From Desulfovibrio mangrovi (lineage in GTDB: Bacteria; Desulfobacterota; Desulfovibrionia; Desulfovibrionales; Desulfovibrionaceae), in NCBI RefSeq assembly GCF_026230175.1, contig NZ_CP104208.1, positions 744,001 through 808,000 of the forward strand: a stretch of 64,000 bases of DNA, given 5' to 3'. How positions within the stretch are numbered: the first letter of the stretch is position 1; the number at the start of each line of letters is the position of its first letter. The notes beneath the pieces were generated by a model. It was not told the DNA's origin. It saw only the letters and a program-made list of their open reading frames with translations, and did not search any database. Made by a program: the position numbers and the translations under genes. Below are positions 17,433 through 25,993 of the stretch, piece after piece.

Positions 17433-17520
17433 TTGATTCCCGAATGGCGTGAGTTTTTCTCACGGCTGACAGATGCTGCAGGGCCTGACCATGGCTGCAG
17501 TTCATCTTGGGTTGAATGGA

Positions 17521-17551
17521 AAACGGCAGGGGAGGGGGGCTCCCCTGCCGA
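17521..17551 (-). terminator. Terminator or attenuator between proA and nadD
   Basis: A perfect 11-bp stem CGGCAGGGGAG / CTCCCCTGCCG with a 5-base loop is followed by TTTT when read on the minus strand. It should reduce read-through from proA into nadD. Confidence 0.7.
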
Positions 17552-17596
17552 CATGACCTTATGGTCGGTGCCTGAAGCCTGAATAATGAAGGTTGA

Positions 17597-18856
17597 TCAG
17601 ACTCTGACCTGCCCTTTGCCGAAGACCACGAACTTGGTGGTCGTCAGTTCTTTCACGCCCATGACGCCGTAGGAGTGCAGCTTGGACGTGCTGATGCCGA
17701 TTTCAGCCCCAAGGCCCAGCTGTCCGCCGTCATTGAAACGGGATGAGGCGTTCACGGCCACCATGGAGGCATCCACCTCGCGGACAAAGCGCATGGCGCG
17801 GTCAAGGTCGCGCGTGCAGATCACTTCCGTATGATTGGAGCCGTATGCGGCAATGTAGTCCTGAGCCTCAAGCATGGAGTCCACAACCTTCACCAGCAGG
17901 ATGAGGGCGTGATATTCGGTGCCGGGGTCGCTGTCATTCATGGCGACGGCGGTTTTGCCAAGCAGAGGCAGAGAACGGTGGCAGGCGCGGAACTCCACAC
18001 CGGCAGCGCCGAGCTTTTCCGCCACCATGGGCAGAAAGGCTGCCGCTTCATCCTTATGGACCAGCAGCCCTTCAAGGGCGTTGCAGACGCCGGGGCGATG
18101 GGTCTTGGAGTTGAATACGACTGTCAGGGCTTCATCCAGATCGGCGCCGTTGTCGACGTAAGCATGGCAAACCCCCTCGTAGTGCTTGAGTACGGGCATG
18201 GTCGCCAGTTCCACAACCTTGCGGATGAGTGTTTCCCCTCCACGGGGAATGATGACGTCAATGTATTCTTCAAGCTTGCACAGGGCGTTGATGGCCTCGC
18301 GGTCCGTGGTGCTGACGACCTGTACTGCGTTGCGGGGCAAACCGGCGGCTTCCAATGCTTCATGCACAAGCGCAGCAAGCGCAAGGTTGGAGTGGATGGC
18401 CTCGCTGCCTCCGCGCAGGATGACCGCATTGCCCGCTTTGAGGCAGAGAATGCCGGAATCCACGGTAACATTGGGGCGGGATTCATAAATCATGGCGATG
18501 ACACCGAGGGGGATGCGCATTTTGCCCACCAGCAGTCCGTTGGGACGCTGCCACTGGGTTTCAATGGCGCCGATGGGGTCGGGCATTTCCGCAACCTGTC
18601 GGCAGGCATCGGACATTTCCCTGATGATTGCAGGCGTCAGGGTCAGTCGGTCCATCCGGGGGCCATCCAGACCGCGTTGGCGGGCCTCTTCAAGGTCCTT
18701 GCGGTTCGCTTCGGTGATGGCTTCTTCTTTCTGCAGCAGCAGGTTCGCCAGACGCACCAGTGCGTCAGCCTTGGCGGCAGGGCTCGCTGCACTGAGGATG
18801 CGGGCGGCCTCCTTGGCCTTTGCGCCCATGCTCTGCATTTCGGCTGTAATATTCAT
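17597..18856 (-). CDS. proA: Gamma-glutamyl phosphate reductase
   Basis: NADPH-dependent reduction of gamma-glutamyl phosphate to the semialdehyde, second step of proline synthesis. 419 residues, the family length. GGTGGAGG precedes the ATG at 18856. Signature segments: MIYESRPNVTVDSG, LKAGNAVILRGG, PRGGETLI, and the catalytic cysteine in HRPGVCNALE, followed by NASSRFNDGGQLGLGAEIGIST. proB is not in the window. nadD lies downstream beyond a hairpin. Confidence 0.95.
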   Translation of the reverse strand: MNITAEMQSMGAKAKEAARILSAASPAAKADALVRLANLLLQKEEAITEANRKDLEEARQRGLDGPRMDRLTLTPAIIREMSDACRQVAEMPDPIGAIETQWQRPNGLLVGKMRIPLGVIAMIYESRPNVTVDSGILCLKAGNAVILRGGSEAIHSNLALAALVHEALEAAGLPRNAVQVVSTTDREAINALCKLEEYIDVIIPRGGETLIRKVVELATMPVLKHYEGVCHAYVDNGADLDEALTVVFNSKTHRPGVCNALEGLLVHKDEAAAFLPMVAEKLGAAGVEFRACHRSLPLLGKTAVAMNDSDPGTEYHALILLVKVVDSMLEAQDYIAAYGSNHTEVICTRDLDRAMRFVREVDASMVAVNASSRFNDGGQLGLGAEIGISTSKLHSYGVMGVKELTTTKFVVFGKGQVRV

Positions 18857-19016
18857 GGAGCCTCCACCTTTGAGTGAGAATTGCGTAATCTGTTAAGAAT
18901 ATACATTTGGAGAGGGCTTCGCAAGTGCGGCACCGTGTTGCAAAGACAGGGTGGTTTTATGCGTAAATCATCGCAGGTCATTGTGTTGCAGAATGTCACA
19001 ATACACGAAAACCCTT

Positions 19017-19045
19017 TTGACATTTTCGTAATGCGAGCTTACAAC
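19017..19045 (+). promoter_or_regulatory. Sigma-70-type promoter of the YfgM-like gene
   Basis: A consensus TTGACA and TACAAC (4 of 6) are separated by 17 bp. It ends 70 bp upstream of the start codon at 19116. Confidence 0.6.
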
Positions 19046-19115
19046 GAGGTGCGTTTTTGCGCTGACTTTCGGCGTATTCCCATCTGGTACTCGACGCAAT
19101 AGGAGAAAAGACTGC

Positions 19116-19808
19116 ATGTCGGAAAAAAGAGAAACTGAACACCAGGTTGATGCCGCGAATATTGGAATCGTGGGTGAACTGCAACACGGCATTTCCGAAG
19201 AAGCCCAGCCGCTTCTCAAGTTTCTTGTGAACAATTTCAGAGCCATTCTGATCGGCCTTGGCGCCATTCTGGTGGTCATAGGCGGTTACGGCATCTATGA
19301 CTACAGCACCAAGAAGGCTCTTGCCTCGGCGCGCATGGAGCTGGGCGATATCCTCATCAACAAGGATGGCGCAGATCAGGTATCGACCCTTGAGGCGTTT
19401 ATTGCCAAGGCGCCCGAGAAGCTTCGCCCCGCGGCCCTGTTTGAGCTGGCCCGCCTGAGCCTTGAGAAAAAGGACTATGATAAGGCCGCCGGCGCCTGGG
19501 CATCGCTTGCCGGTATGACAGACGGCGAAATGGGCTTTGTTGCCCGCTTGGGCAAGGCACAGGCTCTCGCAGCTTCCGGCAAGATGGAAGAGGCATTCTC
19601 CGAACTGGAAACCGCTGAATCTGTGGCACCCGATGCCTTCAAGAATATCACCAAACTGCAGTTTGCCGTTGTTGCGGAACAGGCCGGCAAGCTCGACCGC
19701 GCCCTGGCAGCGTATGAAGCGCTTCAGGGTGAAGGCAACAATACGGATAAGGAACTCTTTGCGCACAAGATCAGCCAGCTCAAGGCCCGTCTGGGCAGCA
19801 AGGGCTAG
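19116..19808 (+). CDS. Membrane-anchored TPR protein, YfgM-like
   Basis: 230 residues. A cytoplasmic head of about 42 residues is followed by one membrane helix at about 43-63 (ILIGLGAILVVIGGYGIYDY), and the rest is an alpha-helical TPR-type periplasmic domain (FELARLSLEKKDYDKAAGAW, LGKAQALAASGKMEEA). This layout matches YfgM/DUF2133-like ancillary translocon chaperones. AGGAGA precedes the ATG. It is followed by iorA 75 bp downstream, with no terminator seen between, so co-transcription is possible. Confidence 0.75.
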   Translation: MSEKRETEHQVDAANIGIVGELQHGISEEAQPLLKFLVNNFRAILIGLGAILVVIGGYGIYDYSTKKALASARMELGDILINKDGADQVSTLEAFIAKAPEKLRPAALFELARLSLEKKDYDKAAGAWASLAGMTDGEMGFVARLGKAQALAASGKMEEAFSELETAESVAPDAFKNITKLQFAVVAEQAGKLDRALAAYEALQGEGNNTDKELFAHKISQLKARLGSKG

Positions 19809-19883
19809 ATCGCTCGCTACTTTTCCCGCTCAACTGTTTTGTAGTGCCGGTTTTATCCGGTCTTTTCAGGAGAATTATTCAAC

Positions 19884-21722
19884 ATGGCGCATCCTATTCT
19901 GGCCGGAGCCCCCGGCGAAAAGCACCTGTTGCTCGGTAACGAGGCAATAGTGCGTGGCGCGCTGGAAGCAGGCATCAACGTTGTCACCTGCTACCCCGGC
20001 ACACCGTCGTCCGAGGTTCCCGATACCTTCCACCGTCTCAAGGACGGCTCCTACTACTTCGAATACTCCGTTAACGAAAAGGTTGCCATGGAAGTGGCTG
20101 CCGGTGCAGCCCTTGGCGGTGCCCTGACGCTTGTGACCATGAAGCACGTCGGCGTGAACGTGGCTGCAGACCCGCTGCTGACCATGACCTACACCGGTCT
20201 GCCCGGTGGTCTTGTACTGCTGTCTGCTGACGACCCCGGCTGTCATTCCAGCCAGAACGAGCAGGACAACCGCTACTATGCGCGTCTTGCCGGCATGCCC
20301 TGCTTTGAGCCCGCTTCCGCGCAGGAAGCCAAGGACATGACCCGCGAAGCACTGCTGCTTGCCCGTAAAACCGAACAGCCCGTCATGCTGCGCACGACCA
20401 CCCGCGTGAACCACCTGCGTGGTCCCGTTGCTTTTGACGTGCGTCCCGAGCCCGCAAAGATCGTTGACTTCAATCGCGATCCCCGTCGCTTCGTTCCCGT
20501 ACCTGCGGTTGCCCGTGTGCGTCACGGTGAATTGCTCAAGTCCCTTGAAGCGATCCGTGAAGTGGCGGAAAACTCCCAGTGGAACGTGGTGCGCGGCGAA
20601 GGCAAGGTCGGCATCATCGCTTCCGGTATCGCCCGTTCCTACCTCTCCGACGTGCTGGCCGAACAGGGCTGGGCGGACAAGGTTTCCGTTCTCGAACTGG
20701 GAATGAGCTGGCCCCTGCCGGTGAAGCTCATCGGCGATTTCCTCAAGAGCGTGGAAAAGGTCATCGTTATCGAAGAGCTTGAGCCCATTCTTGAAAAGGA
20801 AGTCCGCGCCATGGTGCAGGAGATGGGGCTGAACGTGCCGGTGTTCGGCAAGTGCGAATACCTGACCGTGCAGGGTGAATACACCACCACCTCCATCCAG
20901 ATGGCTCTTGCAGGGCATCTGGGCGCCAACGCCGCTTCTCCCGTGTGCTTTGAAGGTGAAGAGGGCCTGCCGGTTCGCCCGCCGAACCTCTGTGCCGGTT
21001 GTTCGCACCGTGCCGTGTATTACACCGTGCGTCAGCTCTTTGGTGACGACGCATACTACTCCAGCGACATCGGTTGCTACACGCTGGGCATTCTGCCTCC
21101 GCTGAAGATGGCCGACTTCCTCTTCTGCATGGGGTCTTCCGTATCTTCCGGCTGCGGTTTCTCCCGTTCTTCCGGCAAGGATGTGCTGGCCTTCATCGGC
21201 GATTCCACCTTCTTCCACTCCGGCATAACCGGCCTTGTGAACGCCGTGTTCAACAAGCACGACGTATTGCTGGTGGTTCTGGATAACGGTACCACCGCCA
21301 TGACCGGTCATCAGCTGAACCCCGGCGTTGACGCCAATGTGCTGGGCGATGCCTGCGTGCATCTGGATATCGAATCCATCGTGCGTGGCTGTGGCGTGAG
21401 CGAAGTTGCCAAGGTGAAGCCTTTCAACCTCAAGGCAACCCTGAAGACCTTCGAGGAAATGAAGGCCAAATCAGGCGTTCGCGTCATTATTGCAGAAGAG
21501 CCCTGCATACTGTATGCACGTCGCGCGTTGAAGTTGAATCGCCCCCAGACTGCCTATGTGGCTGAGCAGGGGCCCGAAACCGACCGTGTTCTCAACGAAT
21601 TCGCCTGTCCCGCATTCTACCGTGACGAAGCCGGCGTGCAGGTTGACGAATCCCTGTGTTCCGGTTGCATGGTGTGCATGCAGATCAGCAAGAACTTCAA
21701 AGCCCGCAAAAGGAGCGCCTAG
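19884..21722 (+). CDS. iorA: Indolepyruvate ferredoxin oxidoreductase, alpha subunit
   Basis: Oxidative decarboxylation of aryl 2-oxoacids (from Phe, Tyr, Trp) to acyl-CoA, reducing ferredoxin; cytoplasmic. 612 residues. N-terminal pyrimidine-binding domain with CYPGTPSSEVPDTF. The C-terminal thiamine-diphosphate domain has CAGCSHRAVYY, GDSTFFHSGI and LDNGTTAMTGHQ. The end normally carries two 4Fe-4S motifs. Here only CPA (C575) and C592-x2-C595-x2-C598 remain; the first CxxCxxC and the second CP are missing. In a two-cluster ferredoxin fold, these four are the ligands of one cluster, so one cluster is kept and one lost. iorB starts on the base after the stop. Confidence 0.92.
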   Translation: MAHPILAGAPGEKHLLLGNEAIVRGALEAGINVVTCYPGTPSSEVPDTFHRLKDGSYYFEYSVNEKVAMEVAAGAALGGALTLVTMKHVGVNVAADPLLTMTYTGLPGGLVLLSADDPGCHSSQNEQDNRYYARLAGMPCFEPASAQEAKDMTREALLLARKTEQPVMLRTTTRVNHLRGPVAFDVRPEPAKIVDFNRDPRRFVPVPAVARVRHGELLKSLEAIREVAENSQWNVVRGEGKVGIIASGIARSYLSDVLAEQGWADKVSVLELGMSWPLPVKLIGDFLKSVEKVIVIEELEPILEKEVRAMVQEMGLNVPVFGKCEYLTVQGEYTTTSIQMALAGHLGANAASPVCFEGEEGLPVRPPNLCAGCSHRAVYYTVRQLFGDDAYYSSDIGCYTLGILPPLKMADFLFCMGSSVSSGCGFSRSSGKDVLAFIGDSTFFHSGITGLVNAVFNKHDVLLVVLDNGTTAMTGHQLNPGVDANVLGDACVHLDIESIVRGCGVSEVAKVKPFNLKATLKTFEEMKAKSGVRVIIAEEPCILYARRALKLNRPQTAYVAEQGPETDRVLNEFACPAFYRDEAGVQVDESLCSGCMVCMQISKNFKARKRSA

Positions 21723-22313
21723 ATGGAACGTATTCGCATCTATATGACCGGCGTGGGCGGGCAGGGTACTCTTACCGCCACCACCCTTCTGGCCCGCACC
21801 GCCCTTGATCAGGGACTGGATGTCGTATCCGGCGAGATTCACGGTATGGCACAACGCGGCGGCGTGGTGGAATCCACCGTGCTGCTCGGCGGTTGGAAGA
21901 GCCCCAAAATCAGTCATGGCGAAGCCGATATCGTACTCGGTTTCGAACCGTTGGAAACGCTGCGCGGCCTGCCGTATCTGGCAAAGGGCGGCAGTGTCAT
22001 CAGTAACACGGAACCGTTGCCTCCCGTTGGCGTTTCCTGTGGCCGCGATACCTATCCCGCCATGGAACACATCACGGAGCGGGTGAAGGGATGTTCCGCC
22101 AAGTGCTGGTTCCTGCCCTGCAGAACGCTGGGGCTGGAAGCCGGTTCCGTACAGGCGGGGAATATCGTGCTGCTCGGCGCGCTGTGCGCGTCCGGTCTGC
22201 TTCCCTTCGGCCCGGAGGCTCTGGAATCCGCAATCAGGAAATATCTGAAGCCCACGCTGGTTGATATGAACCTCAAGGCCGTTGCGCTAGGGGTTTCCAA
22301 GCTGGCGGGCTAG
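21723..22313 (+). CDS. iorB: Indolepyruvate ferredoxin oxidoreductase, beta subunit
   Basis: 196-residue gamma-domain partner of IorA. It opens MERIRIYMTGVGGQGT and has GEIHGMAQRGGVVESTV, both hallmarks of the 2-oxoacid oxidoreductase gamma fold that binds CoA. The start codon abuts the iorA stop, so translation is coupled. The sigma-54 activator follows 15 bp later. Confidence 0.92.
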   Translation: MERIRIYMTGVGGQGTLTATTLLARTALDQGLDVVSGEIHGMAQRGGVVESTVLLGGWKSPKISHGEADIVLGFEPLETLRGLPYLAKGGSVISNTEPLPPVGVSCGRDTYPAMEHITERVKGCSAKCWFLPCRTLGLEAGSVQAGNIVLLGALCASGLLPFGPEALESAIRKYLKPTLVDMNLKAVALGVSKLAG

Positions 22314-22328
22314 GAAAACACAAATCCT

Positions 22329-23909
22329 ATGAGTGTAACCAACCTACAAGACGAGAGTCTACAGCCGTATCTGGGAACGCTTCAGCGCATCGTGTCTGAG
22401 ATGGGACCCCAGCGTCCCTTCCAGTCCACGCTGAAGTCTCTGCTCAAGACACTGGCGGAGAATCATGACTTCCAGCGGCCTCATCTGGTCATCTTCGACC
22501 CCGAGACCCGCACGCTCAAGCTCAGCCTTGCGCATACGCCGACAAAGGCGGCGCATGTGGAATATGAGCCCGGCGTCGGTGTGACGGGGCAGGTGTTCTC
22601 CAGCGGGCAGCCTGTCATCGTGCCTCGCATGAAGGATCATCCAGCCTTCCTCAACCGCGCTTTCGGGCGTACCGAGGAAGAACTGATGAGTCTTGCCTTC
22701 ATCTGCGTGCCGGTGCTCGGCCCCGGTGAAGATGATGAAGGGCGCGAAGTCATCGGCACCCTCAGCGTGGATACGCCCACGAGCGATATGTCCAAGCTGC
22801 TGGGACAGTCGAAGTTCCTTGCCGTTGTTGCGGGCATGATTGCCAACCAGGCTGCATACTTGCAGGAGGAAATGGCACGGCAGAAGCACCTGATGTCGCA
22901 GGGGCTCATTGCCGGAGACAATGTGGAGACGGGATTCATCCCCCCCAACATTGTCGCCGCTTCCAAATCCATGCGTCTTGTATTGAATCAGGCTGCTCAG
23001 GTCGGTCCCAGCCGTGCCACCGCGCTGCTGCGCGGCGAATCCGGTACGGGTAAGGAGCTGCTGGCGGAAGCCATCCATCAGGCCAGCCCCCGCCGCGAGC
23101 AACCCCTGATCAAGCTTAACTGCGCCGCGCTTCCTTCCGAACTGGTGGAGAGCGAACTCTTCGGTTACCAGAAGGGTGCTTTTACCGGTGCGGTGCAGGA
23201 CAAGAAAGGCCTTTTCGAACTGGCGAACAAGGGTACCTTGTTCCTTGATGAGGTGGGCGAACTCAGCCCCACGGCGCAGGCCAAGGTGCTGCGCGCCATT
23301 CAGGAGCAGGAGATTCAGCGCCTCGGCAGCGAAAAGACCATTACCGTTGATGTGCGTCTTATCTGTGCCACGCATCAGCCTCTGGAAGAGCTGGTGGAAA
23401 AGGGGCACTTCCGTGAAGACCTCTATTACCGCATCAACGTGTTCCCCGTATTCATTCCGCCGCTGCGCGAGCGTCGGGAAGACATTCTGCCTCTGGCGGA
23501 ACACTTCCTCAGTCTGTATGCGGAAGAATACACTCGTGACATCAAGCGTATCTCCACGCCCGCGATTGACCTGCTCACGCAGTATCACTGGCCCGGGAAC
23601 ATACGTGAACTGAAGAACTGCATTGAGCGTGCGGTGCTGGTGTGTGACGAGCACGTTATCCGTACCTACCATCTGCCGCCTTCGCTGCAGACGGCGGAAA
23701 GTACCGCAACCGATTCCAACCTTTCGTTCTGCGAAGCCGTGGCCAAGTTCGAACAGGAGCTGCTGGTGGACGCGCTCAAGAAGGCCCGCGGCAATATGCT
23801 GCAGGCAGCGCGCGATCTGCGGGTGAGCTACCGTATCGTGAACTACAAGGTGAAGAAATACGGTTTGGACGCCAAGAAATTCGCCGTGGCGAAGGGGCGT
23901 CCGCGTTAA
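22329..23909 (+). CDS. GAF-domain sigma-54-dependent transcriptional activator
   Basis: Activates sigma-54 RNA polymerase at an enhancer. 526 residues. GAF sensor domain at about 20-190, AAA+ domain at about 205-440, Fis-type helix-turn-helix at about 475-515. Seen: Walker A GESGTGKE, the sigma-54 contact loop GAFTGA (GYQKGAFTGAV), Walker B LFLDEVGEL, and FREDLYYRINVF. There is no receiver domain, so it responds to a ligand rather than to a kinase, as NifA does. It sits 15 bp after iorB, so it is probably in the same transcript and may regulate iorAB or another amino-acid catabolic set. I found no sigma-54 promoter within the 75 bp before iorA. Confidence 0.88.
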   Translation: MSVTNLQDESLQPYLGTLQRIVSEMGPQRPFQSTLKSLLKTLAENHDFQRPHLVIFDPETRTLKLSLAHTPTKAAHVEYEPGVGVTGQVFSSGQPVIVPRMKDHPAFLNRAFGRTEEELMSLAFICVPVLGPGEDDEGREVIGTLSVDTPTSDMSKLLGQSKFLAVVAGMIANQAAYLQEEMARQKHLMSQGLIAGDNVETGFIPPNIVAASKSMRLVLNQAAQVGPSRATALLRGESGTGKELLAEAIHQASPRREQPLIKLNCAALPSELVESELFGYQKGAFTGAVQDKKGLFELANKGTLFLDEVGELSPTAQAKVLRAIQEQEIQRLGSEKTITVDVRLICATHQPLEELVEKGHFREDLYYRINVFPVFIPPLRERREDILPLAEHFLSLYAEEYTRDIKRISTPAIDLLTQYHWPGNIRELKNCIERAVLVCDEHVIRTYHLPPSLQTAESTATDSNLSFCEAVAKFEQELLVDALKKARGNMLQAARDLRVSYRIVNYKVKKYGLDAKKFAVAKGRPR

Positions 23910-23933
23910 CAGCGCAGTTGTCATGTAATGATG

Positions 23934-23965
23934 AAGGCGGCTTCCGAAAGGGAGCCGCCTTTTTG
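23934..23965 (+). terminator. Terminator of the iorAB-activator operon
   Basis: A 12-bp stem AAGGCGGCTTCC / GGGAGCCGCCTT with a GAAA tetraloop is followed by five T. Confidence 0.85.
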
Positions 23966-24059
23966 CTGTATGCCAGACTTCCGGCGGGACTGATGGACTA
24001 CTTTGGGAAAGAATGGGGCTGCGGAGCGCAAGATACATGCGCCCGCTTGCTGCAAAGGC

Positions 24060-25874
24060 CTATTGCACGATGCCGCGAACCTTGTAGTTGAATTCGTAGC
24101 TCAGTGCCCCGCCCCAGTCGGAGAGCAGCGCATCGCGGAAGCGGGTGCCGTCTTCAGGTCCCACCGGTTTGCCATAGGTGTAGTACCAGTTGAGAATGGG
24201 ATCCCCCGTGTAACCGAGTCCTATCCAGTATCGGCCTGGCTTCAGGATGGTCTCCTTGGGGTTGAAGGGGAAGCGTTCCCAGCGGTAGCCCGGACGCAGA
24301 GAAATTTGGGCAACGGGCATGAAGTCGCTGGTGGCTATGAGCTCTCCCGGTTTGCCCCCTGCATCCTCCATAAGGTCGATCCAGACCGATCCCCCGCCGC
24401 CATAGCGGTGCAGGGCAAGGCTGATATCTCTGACAGCTACAGGACGGGACAGCTCAAAGACCTGTGCATACTGCCTGAGGTGCGTGGTGACGTATTCGGC
24501 TGTTTCCACCATGAACGAGCGGGTCATGGTGACAACCCCGCCTTCTGTTTCCGGTTCCTCCGAGTAGGTGGAGAAGTCTATGTTTTCGGGGAAATCCAGA
24601 TTGCCGAAGCTGTATGTCGCGCCCTTTTTCAACTTGGGAGCAGGGGGCTTGGCGGTCGCCACCGGTTTGGTTTTGGTCGGGGGCTTTGCGGCAGGCGTCG
24701 TCTTGGGTTGCGGTTTGATTTTCACCGGTTTTTGGGCGTCTTTGGGAGGCTGGACTGCGGGCATTTTCTGATCTGGCTTGGCGACAGCGGCTGTTTCAAC
24801 CACAGGCAGCATCAGTCGTTTAAGCGGGCCGTCGGCAGCTTCCTTGCCGGCGAGCGAAACCGCGTCCCTGCCGAAATTGGAGACGAAAAGCTCCTGTACG
24901 CTTGGCCTGCGTGTGCTGCCCTTGCGCGGAATCCATTTTACCTTGCTGTCGTTTACTGTCTCCCTGTTATCCAGCCCCACCTCCACCCTGATGAACCGGT
25001 TGGCGATGAACATGGCTGTGCTTTGTGGATTGTAGGGAGTCCATCCGAGATCCGGAAACCAGACTTCAATCCATGAATGCCTGCCCAGACCCATGCGTGA
25101 GCGCACCACGTCGCCTGAAAGGGTTATGTCGAAGGGTTCATCAAGCGTGATGCCGTTAACGACGCGGACGGGAATGCCTGCGGAACGCATGATGGCCGCA
25201 GCAAGATGGGAATAGTTCTGGCAGTTGCCGGTACCGGTATCAATCGAGAAGAGGGCGTCAAAGCGTTGCGGCGGGTTCACGTAGCGCACATTGTCCACTA
25301 CCCATTCGGAAATGCGTTGTACCGCCTCATACTGTGTGGAAGCTCCGGCCGTAAGCGTTTGGGCAAGTTCGCGTATGCGTGGGTCATCCAGTTGCACCTG
25401 TTCAGTCCCTAGAAGGTATTCGGCCTCTTCGCGGGGGATGGCCCGCATGGGGAAGGGAGCCGTGGAGCGTAACGTGGTCAATTCCGTGGTGTTGGCAGCC
25501 TTGAAGCTGACCTGCGCGACTACGGCTGAGGGCGGGCTGTTCCAGCGGCCTTCTATGACCTCGTTGCCGCGTTTATCCGTGAAGGTTCTGCGGTCGTCGG
25601 GTTGGGGATTGAACCGCAGATTGAAGTCGCTGACGACCTGACTGAAGGTGGGGGAATTGTATGTCTTGGGTACGACAAAGCTCAGATAGAATGTGTTCGT
25701 GGAATCCACGTCGGTAACAGTTTTGGAGACCTCGAAGCTGATCAGCGAGTCCATATTGCCGCGAACACGCACGTTGCGGGCCCAGACATCGGGCGACAGC
25801 ATGCAGAAGGTGCTCAGAAGCAGAATTGTCAGCAGTGTTGTCCTGAAGGATATGCCGGGCGTATGCAGGATCAT
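24060..25874 (-). CDS. Secreted transglutaminase-like domain protein
   Basis: 604 residues. Signal peptide at about 1-32 (hydrophobic 12-25, cleavage after VWA). Transglutaminase-like (cysteine protease fold) domain at about 150-290: the nucleophile is C218 in TGNCQNYSHLAAA, the histidine H266 in GRHSWIEVWFPDLGW. The third triad position is N282 (TPYNPQS), where aspartate is usual. A lysine/proline-rich linker spans about 365-425, followed by a C-terminal beta-rich domain with many aromatic residues. The protein is periplasmic or secreted. It may be a protease, an amidase or a non-catalytic binder. It follows the Ggt-like gene on the same strand after 119 bp. Confidence 0.78.
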   Translation of the reverse strand: MILHTPGISFRTTLLTILLLSTFCMLSPDVWARNVRVRGNMDSLISFEVSKTVTDVDSTNTFYLSFVVPKTYNSPTFSQVVSDFNLRFNPQPDDRRTFTDKRGNEVIEGRWNSPPSAVVAQVSFKAANTTELTTLRSTAPFPMRAIPREEAEYLLGTEQVQLDDPRIRELAQTLTAGASTQYEAVQRISEWVVDNVRYVNPPQRFDALFSIDTGTGNCQNYSHLAAAIMRSAGIPVRVVNGITLDEPFDITLSGDVVRSRMGLGRHSWIEVWFPDLGWTPYNPQSTAMFIANRFIRVEVGLDNRETVNDSKVKWIPRKGSTRRPSVQELFVSNFGRDAVSLAGKEAADGPLKRLMLPVVETAAVAKPDQKMPAVQPPKDAQKPVKIKPQPKTTPAAKPPTKTKPVATAKPPAPKLKKGATYSFGNLDFPENIDFSTYSEEPETEGGVVTMTRSFMVETAEYVTTHLRQYAQVFELSRPVAVRDISLALHRYGGGGSVWIDLMEDAGGKPGELIATSDFMPVAQISLRPGYRWERFPFNPKETILKPGRYWIGLGYTGDPILNWYYTYGKPVGPEDGTRFRDALLSDWGGALSYEFNYKVRGIVQ

Positions 25875-25993
25875 GTGGCACCTCCGTGGCCGTATGCCGA
25901 AGCATCATGCATCATAGCAGCTTCAGGCGGGGCGAGACAATACCGCAGGTTCATAGGTAAGTTGTCCTGAGCAATCTGAAGCATCTGTCCGTT

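Noticed and set aside
22359-24038. 559-residue open frame on the minus strand opposite the sigma-54 activator
   Set aside because: It is antisense to a gene with complete family motifs, has no recognisable domain and a histidine/glutamine-rich shadow composition. The same holds for long antisense frames at 893-2110, 19875-21362, 27774-29255 and 57618-59306.
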